From assembly GCA_946886245.1 (NCBI GenBank), contig CAMPIF010000002.1:1-32704 (forward strand): a stretch of DNA of 32,704 nt. Reading direction: 5' to 3'. Under the pieces are notes generated by a model. It searched no databases. It was given only the letters and a program-made list of their open reading frames with translations, and was not told where the DNA came from. Of this stretch, positions 23,181 to 31,446 are shown piece by piece; within the stretch, counting starts at the first letter, position 1; each line of letters opens with the position of its first letter. The position numbers and the translations under genes are program-made. This DNA is from Ectopseudomonas composti. GTDB lineage: Bacteria > Pseudomonadota > Gammaproteobacteria > Pseudomonadales > Pseudomonadaceae.

Positions 23181-24605
23181 TCAGATCACCCCCAAGGTCA
23201 GCGCCTTCAGGGTCGCCGCCGCGCGCGTCGAACACTGCAGCTTGCGGAACACACTCTCGACATGGGTACGCACCGTACTCGGGCTGATGCCCAGGTCGCG
23301 CGCCACTTCCTTGTTGCTCGCCCCGCTGCTGATGCGCTGGAGGATCTGCGTCTCGCGTTCGCTGAGCAGACCGTTGCCGGGCTTGCTGACCATCGGCGCC
23401 TGTTCGCCATGAGCAGCGCTGATTACCGCCTGACAGGCGCGTGGGTCGAAGCGGCCTTGCTCGGCTTCATCCAATAACATGCGGGCGGCATCAGCGTCGC
23501 TGAAGGCCGCGCGCCAGGGGCGCTCGCCGCGCAGTGCCAGCCAGGCCAGGGCGGCGCTCAGCAGGCGGTGTTCAGGGCTCAGGGCGTCGCCACTCAACGA
23601 GCGGAAATAGCCGCTGCCATCCAGACGTTCGTAGGCATGCGCGGCCAGTTGTCCAGCTTCGTTCAGGCCACCGATCTGGCTGCAGGCGCGGTGCGTCCAG
23701 TAGGGCACCAGGCGCACCGCCTCGAGATCACCGTCGAGCAGCGGGCCGGGCGTACTCCAGACGCGATTGGGCACTGCCGCCCGGCCCAGGCCGTGGATCA
23801 GCGCCGCCTTGGCGAGCAGTTCGATGCGCGGCTCGGGCAACCCCCATAGTCGACCGGCGTCGCGCACCAGGCTCGCGGCCTGGCGTGAATAGCCGGCCAG
23901 CCAGGGCAGTTTGAGGTCGATCACGTCGCCCACCAGGGTCAGGGAAACCTCCGCCCCGCCGACAGGCTGCACGCCCTCGGGTGTGCGCAGCGCTTGCAGC
24001 CAATCCGCTGCGTGGCGGCTGAGCAGATCGACGAGAGCAGCGGGATAACGGCGATCGCCCTGAGCGCCGATCCATTCAAGCGCCGCGTCCAGGCCGTGGG
24101 CGCGCGAGAGGATTTCCAGGTCGCCCGCCAACACGACCTGATACACCACCGGCGGGATATCGGGGTGACGCAGGCCCAGCGGGCGACCGCTGCCGTCGAA
24201 GCACTCGAAGATATGGCGCAGACCTCGCTCGACCTCCACCCCCAGCGCCAGGGTGCGGGCGATATCGCCGGCGATCTCGCAATGCACCTGGGCCAGCGGC
24301 GTGGTGCGCAGCATGGCGCGTTGGCCGGCGGCATCCAGGGTTTGTGCCAGCATGGCGCGGCGGCCGCCGACGTCGTCACCGAGCAGATGCATGAAGCCAT
24401 CGGCGTTGGCGGTACAACCGGACCAACGCAGCAGCGCCACCTGCCGGGCCGCATCGATTTGCGCCTGATCGCCGCCACCGGCCTGCACCAGCCATTGCGC
24501 CAGGCGCGCGGTACGCCGCGACTGATCGATGGGCTGGCCCATGCTCAGGTCACCGACCATGGCCAGCGCCAGCATGACGTCTTCCAGCGCGACGGCGTCA
24601 TTCAC
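23181..24605 (-). CDS. Degenerate HD-GYP-like sensor fused to a LuxR-type HTH
   Basis: 474 residues from a GTG at 24605 chosen for its AAGGAGAG; the open frame continues to 24704 but would cover the divergent gene's leader. An N-terminal HD-related half (MVGDLSMGQPIDQSRRTARLAQWLV, ALLRWSGCTANADG) is followed by a second half resembling HD-GYP (about 300-400). There HDIGK is replaced by HGLGR, and HHERWDGSGYP by AYERLDGSGYF, so metal and catalytic residues are missing. The C-terminus (about 410-470) is a LuxR HTH: LLSERETQILQRISSGASNKEVARDLGISPSTVRTHVESVFRKL. Most likely a transcription regulator whose HD part now only senses a ligand or partner. It is divergent from an exported hydrolase, a likely target. 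Confidence 0.8.
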   Translation of the reverse strand: MNDAVALEDVMLALAMVGDLSMGQPIDQSRRTARLAQWLVQAGGGDQAQIDAARQVALLRWSGCTANADGFMHLLGDDVGGRRAMLAQTLDAAGQRAMLRTTPLAQVHCEIAGDIARTLALGVEVERGLRHIFECFDGSGRPLGLRHPDIPPVVYQVVLAGDLEILSRAHGLDAALEWIGAQGDRRYPAALVDLLSRHAADWLQALRTPEGVQPVGGAEVSLTLVGDVIDLKLPWLAGYSRQAASLVRDAGRLWGLPEPRIELLAKAALIHGLGRAAVPNRVWSTPGPLLDGDLEAVRLVPYWTHRACSQIGGLNEAGQLAAHAYERLDGSGYFRSLSGDALSPEHRLLSAALAWLALRGERPWRAAFSDADAARMLLDEAEQGRFDPRACQAVISAAHGEQAPMVSKPGNGLLSERETQILQRISSGASNKEVARDLGISPSTVRTHVESVFRKLQCSTRAAATLKALTLGVI

Positions 24606-24706
24606 CTTGCAGCTCTCCTTTATTTGCAGGCCTCGGATAAACGACCGATACCGGGACACCGGCGCATTATCGACACTGAACTCCCCCAAGCACAGGAGAT
24701 TCAATC

Positions 24707-25480
24707 ATGTTCAATACCAAGCCGCTGATCCTCGCCCTCGCCATCGCCAGCCCCTTCTTCGCAGTCAATATCCAGGCCGCCGACGCCAAGCCTTCGGTAG
24801 TGATCGTTCACGGCGCCTTCGCCGACGGTTCCGACTGGGCCAAGGTCGTGCCGCTGCTGCAGGATAAGGGCATCAAGGTGACCGTGGTGCAGAACCCGCT
24901 GACCTCGCTGGCCGACGACGTCGCCGCTACCCAGCGCGTGCTGAACAATCAGGATGGCGACGTGGTGCTGGTCGGCCACTCCTGGGGCGGCACGGTGATC
25001 AGCCAGGCTGGTGGCGACGACAAGGTGCGTAGCCTGGTCTATGTCGCGGCGTTCGCGCCGAATGCCGGCCAATCCACCGGCGAGCTGTACGGCGGCTATC
25101 CCACCGCGCCGGGCTCGAGCCAGATCGCGGCCGACAAGAACGGCTTCCTCTACCTGACGCCGCAAGGCATGGCCGCTGACTTCGCTCAGGACCTGCCTGC
25201 CAAGCAGACGGCGATCATGACCGCCACGCAAGGCCCGATCCGCGCGGCGGCCTTCGATGACCGCACCAGCGTCGCGGCCTGGAAGCAGAAGCCGTCCTGG
25301 TACCTCGTCGCCAGCGATGACCGCATGATCGTGCCGCAGATGCAGCGCGACTTCGCCAAGAAGATCGGCGCACAGACCACCGAGGTCGTCGCCAGCCACG
25401 TGCCGCAGCAGTCGCGCCCGGCCGATGTGGCCAAGGTGATCATCCAGGCGGTGGAGAAAACCCAGGCCGCCGCCAAATAA
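24707..25480 (+). CDS. Exported alpha/beta hydrolase
   Basis: 257 residues, with AGGAGATTC before the ATG. A Sec signal peptide (MFNTKPLILALAIASPFFAV, cleavage near IQAADA) points to the periplasm or outside. The hydrolase starts VVIVHGAFADGSDW (oxyanion region). The nucleophile serine is in VLVGHSWGGTVI and the histidine in VVASHVPQQSRP, with an acidic residue in VASDDRMI, so a full triad is visible. The group includes esterase/salicylate-type hydrolases annotated only as alpha/beta hydrolase; the substrate is unknown. It is divergent from the HD/LuxR regulator across about 101 bases and ends with a strong terminator. Confidence 0.87.
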   Translation: MFNTKPLILALAIASPFFAVNIQAADAKPSVVIVHGAFADGSDWAKVVPLLQDKGIKVTVVQNPLTSLADDVAATQRVLNNQDGDVVLVGHSWGGTVISQAGGDDKVRSLVYVAAFAPNAGQSTGELYGGYPTAPGSSQIAADKNGFLYLTPQGMAADFAQDLPAKQTAIMTATQGPIRAAAFDDRTSVAAWKQKPSWYLVASDDRMIVPQMQRDFAKKIGAQTTEVVASHVPQQSRPADVAKVIIQAVEKTQAAAK

Positions 25481-25500
25481 GGACGCAGCCGCCTGAATGA

Positions 25501-25534
25501 AAAATGCCGCACCCTCACGGGTGCGGCATTTTTC
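25501..25534. terminator. Bidirectional terminator between the hydrolase and the aldehyde dehydrogenase
   Basis: AAAAATGCCGCACCC (25501-25515) and GGGTGCGGCATTTTT (25520-25534) are perfect inverted copies around TCAC. A/T runs on both sides let it serve both convergent genes. Confidence 0.95.
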
Positions 25535-25549
25535 GTTGCAGCGTGCCGA

Positions 25550-27133
25550 TCAGTTCAGCGCATCACGGCTGTGCACGCCGTCGACCAAGCGCTGGATGCC
25601 CAGCGGGTTGGCGTTCTGCAGGGCCTCCGGCAGCACCTCGTCCGGGTAGTTCTGGTAGCACACCGGACGCAGGAAACGGTGGATCGCCAGGGTACCAACC
25701 GACGTACCGCGAGCGTCGGACGTTGCCGGGTACGGGCCGCCATGGACCATGGAATCGCAGACTTCCACGCCAGTCGGGTAACCGTTGAGCAGCACGCGGC
25801 CGGCTTTGACTTCCAGCAGCGGCAGCAGGTCGCGGAAGGCGCTGAGGTCTTCACGCTCGGCGATCAGGGTCGCGGTCAGCTGGCCGTGCATGCTCTGCAG
25901 GGCGCGGGTCAGCTCGGCGCTGTCGGCGACTTCGACGACGATGGTGGTCGGGCCGAAGACTTCTTCCTGCAGCAGGTGATCGCCTTCGAGCAGCATGCTC
26001 ACGTCGGCCTTGAACAGCTGCGGCTGCGCCTGGTTGCCGGCCTGCTCGTTGCCCGCCAGGTGAGTGACCTTGGCATGGCCTTTGAGCTGCGCCACGCCAC
26101 CGGCGTAGCTGCGTAGGGTGCCGGCGTTGAGCATGGTCTGCGCCGGCTGCGCGCCCATGGCATCGGCCAGGCCGGCGACGAACTCACTGAACTCGGCGCT
26201 GCGAATGCCGATGACCAGGCCTGGATTGGTGCAGAACTGACCACAACCCATCACCACCGAACCGGCCAGTTCCTTGGCCACGGTGGCGCCACGCGCCTTG
26301 AGGGCGCCCGGCAGGACGATCACCGGGTTGACGCTGGACATCTCGGCGAACACCGGGATCGGCTGCGGACGGGCAGCGGCCATGTCGCACAGGGCGCGGC
26401 CGCCCTTCAGCGAACCGGTGAAGCCAACAGCCAGGATGGCCGGGTGCTTGACCAGAAGCTCGCCGACACCGCCGCCAAAGATCATGTTGAACACGCCCTT
26501 GGGCATGCCGGTTTTCTCGGCCGCGCGGATCACCGCATCGGCCACGCACTCGGCAGTGGCCATGTGGCCGCTGTGCGCCTTGAACACCACCGGGCAACCG
26601 GCGGCCAGGGCCGACGCGGTGTCGCCACCGGCGGTGGAGAAGGCCAGCGGGAAGTTGCTGGCACCGAACACGGCGACCGGGCCGACACCGATCTGGTACT
26701 GACGGATATCCGGGCGCGGCAGTGGCTGACGATCCGGCAGCGCGCGGTCGATGCGCGCACCGTAGAAGTCGCCACGACGCAGCACCTTGGCGAACAGGCG
26801 CATCTGGCCACTTGTACGACCACGTTCGCCCTGGATGCGGGCAGCCGGCAGTGCGGTTTCGCGGCAGACCAGGGCCACGAAGTCATCACCGAGGGCATCG
26901 ATCTCGTCGGCAATGGCCTCGAGGAACTCGGCGCGGCGCACGGCCGACAGGTTGCGATAGATCGGATAAGCGGCGGCAGCAGCCTGGGCGGCAGCGTCGA
27001 CTTCTTCCGGCGTGGCCTGGATGAAGGTGTACGGCAGCGCTTCACCGCTGCTGGCGTCGAGGCTCTTGTGCTCCACGGTGCCCGCAGCGCGGCGCTCACC
27101 GCCGATGTAATTGTGGCCAGTCAGACTCAGCAT
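25550..27133 (-). CDS. NADP-type aldehyde dehydrogenase, alpha-ketoglutarate semialdehyde (2,5-dioxovalerate) dehydrogenase group
   Basis: 527 residues with CAGGAGAAC before the ATG. The start MLSLTGHNYIGGERRAAG and the motifs FGASNFPLAFSTAGGDTASALAAGCPVVFKAHSGH, the general-base glutamate in FAEMSSVNPV and the cysteine in GCGQFCTNPGLV are typical of the long KGSADH group, not of KauB or GabD. The enzyme oxidises 2-oxoglutarate semialdehyde to 2-oxoglutarate, the last step of hydroxyproline, aldaric acid or pentose routes. No other gene of those routes lies next to it here, so the pathway is open. Upstream (27134-27562) there is a roughly 430-base gap with a possible operator. Confidence 0.85.
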   Translation of the reverse strand: MLSLTGHNYIGGERRAAGTVEHKSLDASSGEALPYTFIQATPEEVDAAAQAAAAAYPIYRNLSAVRRAEFLEAIADEIDALGDDFVALVCRETALPAARIQGERGRTSGQMRLFAKVLRRGDFYGARIDRALPDRQPLPRPDIRQYQIGVGPVAVFGASNFPLAFSTAGGDTASALAAGCPVVFKAHSGHMATAECVADAVIRAAEKTGMPKGVFNMIFGGGVGELLVKHPAILAVGFTGSLKGGRALCDMAAARPQPIPVFAEMSSVNPVIVLPGALKARGATVAKELAGSVVMGCGQFCTNPGLVIGIRSAEFSEFVAGLADAMGAQPAQTMLNAGTLRSYAGGVAQLKGHAKVTHLAGNEQAGNQAQPQLFKADVSMLLEGDHLLQEEVFGPTTIVVEVADSAELTRALQSMHGQLTATLIAEREDLSAFRDLLPLLEVKAGRVLLNGYPTGVEVCDSMVHGGPYPATSDARGTSVGTLAIHRFLRPVCYQNYPDEVLPEALQNANPLGIQRLVDGVHSRDALN

Positions 27134-27224
27134 GGCGTTCTCCTGTCAGTGGATGGCGAACGAGGCGCCACCGGGACATTGAATGAGACCCGGCTGCGGT
27201 GCCGGGATCCACAACCGCCTAAGC

Positions 27225-27253
27225 AGTTGTAGGACGTATGATAAGTGACAACT
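27225..27253. promoter_or_regulatory. Possible operator in the long gap upstream of the aldehyde dehydrogenase
   Basis: AGTTGT (27225-27230) and ACAACT (27248-27253) are inverted copies around a 17-base AT-rich centre, about 92 bases before the start codon. Similar TTGT/ACAA arms occur in FadR-type GntR operators, which often control this dehydrogenase group; weak evidence. The remainder of 27254-27562 has only short overlapping frames without family resemblance; I see no gene in it. A T-less hairpin CCGGCTC/GAGCCGG (27539-27559) lies after pelG. Confidence 0.35.
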
Positions 27254-27562
27254 AATCTTTTGTCCTCCCATACGACCGTAGAAGCCAGGGTTAAGTTGAA
27301 AATCTTTTCGGGGAGCCGCGCGGGCCAGGTAGAACAGGTGAACGCGTTCATCACGCAGAAGAGCGGCAGGCGCAGCAGCCGACGGAGGCGGTTCGACGCT
27401 CGAACCTGCTCGGTCGGCAGGTCAGGTATGGAAAGGGATCAATCGACTCCAGCGCCCGTCCCAGAGGGTGCGCACAGCCAGCGAATCGCCAGGAGCAACA
27501 GTGCTCACTCCGCCATGATCATCCGCGCCCTTTAGTCTCCGGCTCAGGCGCAGAGCCGGCCG

Positions 27563-28933
27563 TCAACGGCTGAGCATGAAGGTTTCGAACTCGAGATCGT
27601 CCAGCGCCTCGTTGAGACGATACAACCCGAGAAGCACGCACAGCAGCAGCGACAGGGTGAAACCGTAGCCGAAGAACGTCGGGCCAAGCATCTGGCTGAA
27701 CAGGGTCAACGCACCGTTCGCCAGGACGAAGAGGACGCAGAGTTCGAGGACGATGGCGCGCTTGTCCAGGTAGAAGAACACGTTGAGCAAGGCCATGAAC
27801 ACCACCTGAATGCTCACGCCGATCACGTCGATGTAGAACAGCGGCAGGTAGTAGTGCGAGATGCCCAGCCAGGACAGCAACTGCGGCGCGAGCAGAAACA
27901 GCAGAACCAGAGTCAGCCCCTGCACCTTGCAGATTTCCATCAGGCCCTGGCGAATCGCCAGGATCATCTGCTCCTTGAGCCAGCCGATGTGCTGCAGGGT
28001 TTCCCCGCCGCGAATCGCGTCATAGACCCGCTCGTACCACTCGGCGAAGTCGGTTTCGATGCGCACCAGGAACACCGCCATGCCGGGAATGATCGACAGG
28101 TAGGCGAGGAAGATCGGCAGGTCATAGAGGATCGATGCGCGCAGCGGGCCGATCACGGCTTCGGAAGTCGAAGGGTTGAACCAGAAGATGAACTTGTCGA
28201 TCCAGATGCCCAGGTTGTAGCAGAGCCCTGTCAGCAGCAGGCTGCCGAATACCTGGCGACGCTTGAGGAAATCGAACGCGACCAGGCGCTCGGCCGGGTA
28301 CTCGCGAAGGATGTCGAAGAGGAAGATGAACAGCAGGCTGGAGTGACCGATCAGCAGGCCCAGCAGCAGGCCGTCGATATTGAGAAAGCGCAGCAGATAG
28401 GCCGAGGCGACCATCAGCGAGTAGCCGAGAAACATCACCCCGAGGATGCGGTTGTAGGCCTTCATCCCGGACAGGAAGATGATCACCAGCCACAGGTTGC
28501 ACAGCACCACGAAGTTGGCCATCACCAGCAGGCGATAGGAAAACGACTGATCGAACAGCAGGCCCAGCACACAGATCGCCAGCAGCCCCGAGACGATCGT
28601 CACCAGCAGCAGGATACCCACCAGGTTGGGCAGGATCAGGTCCAGGCGCCGTTCGAACAGGCGGTCGGAGACGAAGCGGGTGAAGAACAGCTGCAGCCCG
28701 CCGGTAAGGATCAGCGACGTGGCCATCAGGTACGTCACGGTGACCAGAAACTGGCCGATCAGCGTTTCCGGCAGCACCGCCCCCAGGCTCAGCACGCCGA
28801 TGAGCATCACGCTGATGATCGACAATACCCAGGGGCCGGAACTGATCAGGCCGGCATACAGGTAGGCGCGCATCGTCGATGTGTAGGAGTCCCTGGACAG
28901 GATCTTCCTCAGTTCAAAACCTATACCCGCCAT
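27563..28933 (-). CDS. pelG: PelG, inner-membrane Pel polysaccharide exporter subunit
   Basis: 456 residues, the expected PelG length. It starts MAGIGFELRKILSRDSYTS, the family's conserved N-terminus. About twelve membrane helices follow, as in polysaccharide flippase (Wzx-like/MATE-type) proteins. Its role is moving the growing Pel chain across the inner membrane together with PelD, PelE and PelF. Its ATG follows the pelF TAA directly with no base between, so it is translated from the same message. It is the last gene of the operon, as in P. aeruginosa pelABCDEFG. Confidence 0.96.
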   Translation of the reverse strand: MAGIGFELRKILSRDSYTSTMRAYLYAGLISSGPWVLSIISVMLIGVLSLGAVLPETLIGQFLVTVTYLMATSLILTGGLQLFFTRFVSDRLFERRLDLILPNLVGILLLVTIVSGLLAICVLGLLFDQSFSYRLLVMANFVVLCNLWLVIIFLSGMKAYNRILGVMFLGYSLMVASAYLLRFLNIDGLLLGLLIGHSSLLFIFLFDILREYPAERLVAFDFLKRRQVFGSLLLTGLCYNLGIWIDKFIFWFNPSTSEAVIGPLRASILYDLPIFLAYLSIIPGMAVFLVRIETDFAEWYERVYDAIRGGETLQHIGWLKEQMILAIRQGLMEICKVQGLTLVLLFLLAPQLLSWLGISHYYLPLFYIDVIGVSIQVVFMALLNVFFYLDKRAIVLELCVLFVLANGALTLFSQMLGPTFFGYGFTLSLLLCVLLGLYRLNEALDDLEFETFMLSR

Positions 28934-30460
28934 TTACGCGCTCTCCGTGCCTTCGCGATACAACTCGCGATAGCGCGCGAGCATCAGTTCTTCGGTGTAG
29001 TAACGGCGCACGCGCTCCAGACCGACGGCCTGGGCCGCCTGCCAGCGCTCGGGATCGCGTAACAGCAAGAGGATGGCGCGCGAAGTGGCCTGCGGATCGG
29101 CAATCGCCACGACTTCACCCGCCGTGCCGAGCTGGCGATCCTCCTCGCTGGAGCCCTCGACCAATTCGCGGCACGACCCCACGTCACTGGTCACCACCGG
29201 CGTGCCGGCCGCCCAGGCCTCGAGTACCACCAATGGCTGCGCCTCGCTGATCGACGTCAGCACCATCACACCCAGTTGCGGCATGACTTCGCGCACCTGG
29301 CGAAAGCCCAGAAAGCGCACCTTGTCCTGCAACCCCAGGCTGGCGACCAGGCTGTGGCACTCGGCCGCGTAGTCCGGGTCTTCTTCTTCCGGGCCGACGA
29401 TCCAGCCCTCGGCTTCAGGGATGACGCTGACCACGCCACGAATGGCGCGGATGAAGGTTTTGACGTCCTTGATCGGCACCACCCGCCCAACCAGGCCGGC
29501 CACTGGCGGCACGCCTTCTGGCCGGCTGAGCAAAGCCTGATCCCAACTGGCCAGATCGATACCATTGGGGATGACCCGAGTACGCTCCTCGGGAGCGCCG
29601 TCGAGCACCTGACGCCGCCGGTTGCCCTCGTACAGCGCGATGATCGAATGGGCGGATCGATAGGTGATCAGCCCGATACGCTCGAAGAAGCGAATCCACA
29701 GCCTGCGGATGTAGCTGACCTCCGCATCGAGGCCGGTGCTCAGGCGCTCGTCGGGGCTTTCGGCGATCCAGCCCGCCTGGGCCAGATCGATCTTGCGTTC
29801 CTTGGTATAGATGCCGTGCTCGCTGAGCAGGTAGTAGCAGCCCCAGCGGCGCTGCAGGACGCTGCCCAACATGCCCGCGTAACCGGTGGAGATCGAGTGC
29901 AGCATGCGCGCGCGCGGCAGCGTTCTGGAGACCTCGGCCAGCATGAACAGCGGCGCCTGCATGGAGCGCAGCGTCCAGAAGTAATTGACGAATGACGGAT
30001 CGGCGCAGTGCTGGGTATAGCCGTCGACGATCGCATCCCAGCTGGCACGACTCTGCAGGAAAGCCTCACGGCCAATGCGCCCGGTAGCCAGGGTGTCGAC
30101 GAATGCATCGCCCTGCTCGGCGCTGGGCTCCTCCGGGTTGTGCAGAAAACGGTGCACATCCAGCATCAGCTCGGCCAGCTCCGCGCTCGCCCGCGTACTG
30201 GTGGTGGGAATCGAACTCCAGGCATCTTCGAGAAAATGCTCCTGAATGTGCACCACGTTGTCCGGGATGGCGTAGTGGCGCTTGCCGTAAGCCTCCTTCT
30301 GGCCGCCGATGAACAACACCGAGAAGGTCAGCTCAGGCAGCCCCAGGATCAGCTGGTTGATCCAGCTCGACACGCCCCCGCGCACGTAGGGCCAGGTTCC
30401 CTCGAGCAACAGGCAGACATCGACGCTCTGCACGTCGGGAACAGCGGATTTCTCACTCAT
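28934..30460 (-). CDS. pelF: PelF, cytosolic glycosyltransferase of Pel synthesis
   Basis: 508 residues (about 507 in P. aeruginosa, from memory). The N-terminus VDVCLLLEGTWPYVRGGVSSWINQL is the PelF signature. The C-terminal GT-B half has VIPNGIDLASW, GLVGRVVPIKDVKTFIRA and the GT4 E-x7-E motif in EAQPLVVLEAWAAGTPV, which binds the sugar nucleotide. PelF uses a UDP-sugar to build the Pel chain in the cytoplasm in a complex with PelD, PelE and PelG. Its first four bases overlap the pelE stop codon (ATGA). Confidence 0.96.
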   Translation of the reverse strand: MSEKSAVPDVQSVDVCLLLEGTWPYVRGGVSSWINQLILGLPELTFSVLFIGGQKEAYGKRHYAIPDNVVHIQEHFLEDAWSSIPTTSTRASAELAELMLDVHRFLHNPEEPSAEQGDAFVDTLATGRIGREAFLQSRASWDAIVDGYTQHCADPSFVNYFWTLRSMQAPLFMLAEVSRTLPRARMLHSISTGYAGMLGSVLQRRWGCYYLLSEHGIYTKERKIDLAQAGWIAESPDERLSTGLDAEVSYIRRLWIRFFERIGLITYRSAHSIIALYEGNRRRQVLDGAPEERTRVIPNGIDLASWDQALLSRPEGVPPVAGLVGRVVPIKDVKTFIRAIRGVVSVIPEAEGWIVGPEEEDPDYAAECHSLVASLGLQDKVRFLGFRQVREVMPQLGVMVLTSISEAQPLVVLEAWAAGTPVVTSDVGSCRELVEGSSEEDRQLGTAGEVVAIADPQATSRAILLLLRDPERWQAAQAVGLERVRRYYTEELMLARYRELYREGTESA

Positions 30461-31446
30461 AACCAGTATCTTGCCAAGGCCGCGAAGGGGGGACGTTGCA
30501 ACAGCTCGGCCGGCATGGTCGCCAGCATGTCTGGAATTTCCTCATAGCGTTGACGCAAGAATGCGATCTCGGCCCGATAAGGCGCCAGTTGCACTGCATC
30601 CATCCCGGCCTGTGCGGACTGGTCGAACTGCGCCAAGGCCTCGTCGAGATTGCCCTGCTCCATGGCGATGCGCCCGGCCAGCAAGTGCAGCTCGCCACCC
30701 GGGTTACCCTGCAGCGCCGCCATCACATGACTCCAGGCCTGCTGCAGCACGTGCTCCAGAACACTGCCCTGAGCCAGGCCGACATAGGCGAGTTCCCAGT
30801 ACCAACGCGCCAGTTCGGCGTGCAGCGCGATCTTGCGATCCGTGCTGGCGCTCTCCATGTTTGCCAAAGCCTGTTCGATACGCTGGTTGATTCGGCTTTC
30901 ACGTTGATCGAGCATCGAGTAAGCCAGCAAACGCACATCGTCGGATGGGTCGCGCAGCGCCAGCTTGAGAATCGGGATGGCCTCCTTGCTGCGCATGCGG
31001 CGTGTGGCGAAGATCGCCGTCAGACGCTGATCGGGATCAGGGGCATGACGCAACACATCCTGCAGCCCGCCATCGCTGAACATCAGCTCGCGCTTGCGCT
31101 CGCGGGGCCGGAAGGGCAGCTCGGGAACGGCGGTCGCCTCCCAGGACTGCACCTTGCGCTTGCGCGGCAAGTAGAGGGCCGGAAACAACGCCAGCGCTAC
31201 GCCGATCATCCCGATCAAGGGGATGAAGAACGAGACGCTGAAAATGAACAGCAGGCTCCAGGGCAAGGGGTAGCGATAGCGGCGCGGCAGCAGCAGCCAG
31301 ATCCCGGCAGCCAGCATGGCACTTCCCAGGCCATGCGCCGTGGCATAGAGCAACGCGGCCTGAGGAATCGGGAGATCGCTGACCGCACTGGCCCAGCTCC
31401 CGACCTCGAGCAGCGCGGCGCCGCTAAACAGCCACTTGCTGATCAT
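30457..31446 (-). CDS. pelE: PelE, membrane scaffold of the Pel synthase complex
   Basis: 329 residues. Two hydrophobic stretches occur near the N-terminus (about 25-52, then LLFIFSVSFFIPLIGMIGVALALFPALYL at about 63-92). The remainder is cytoplasmic and helical with TPR/HEAT-like repeats (HAELARWYWELAYVGLAQG; GGELHLLAGRIAMEQGNLDEALAQFDQSA). In P. aeruginosa PelE holds PelD and PelF together at the membrane. The start overlaps the end of pelD by 23 bases and the stop overlaps pelF by 4, so translation is coupled along the operon. Confidence 0.93.
   Translation of the reverse strand: MISKWLFSGAALLEVGSWASAVSDLPIPQAALLYATAHGLGSAMLAAGIWLLLPRRYRYPLPWSLLFIFSVSFFIPLIGMIGVALALFPALYLPRKRKVQSWEATAVPELPFRPRERKRELMFSDGGLQDVLRHAPDPDQRLTAIFATRRMRSKEAIPILKLALRDPSDDVRLLAYSMLDQRESRINQRIEQALANMESASTDRKIALHAELARWYWELAYVGLAQGSVLEHVLQQAWSHVMAALQGNPGGELHLLAGRIAMEQGNLDEALAQFDQSAQAGMDAVQLAPYRAEIAFLRQRYEEIPDMLATMPAELLQRPPFAALARYWL

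Noticed and set aside
27245..27535. 96-codon plus-strand frame in the gap upstream of pelG
   Set aside because: Arg/Ser-rich without hydrophobic or motif structure, no ribosome site. Not better than chance in GC-rich DNA.
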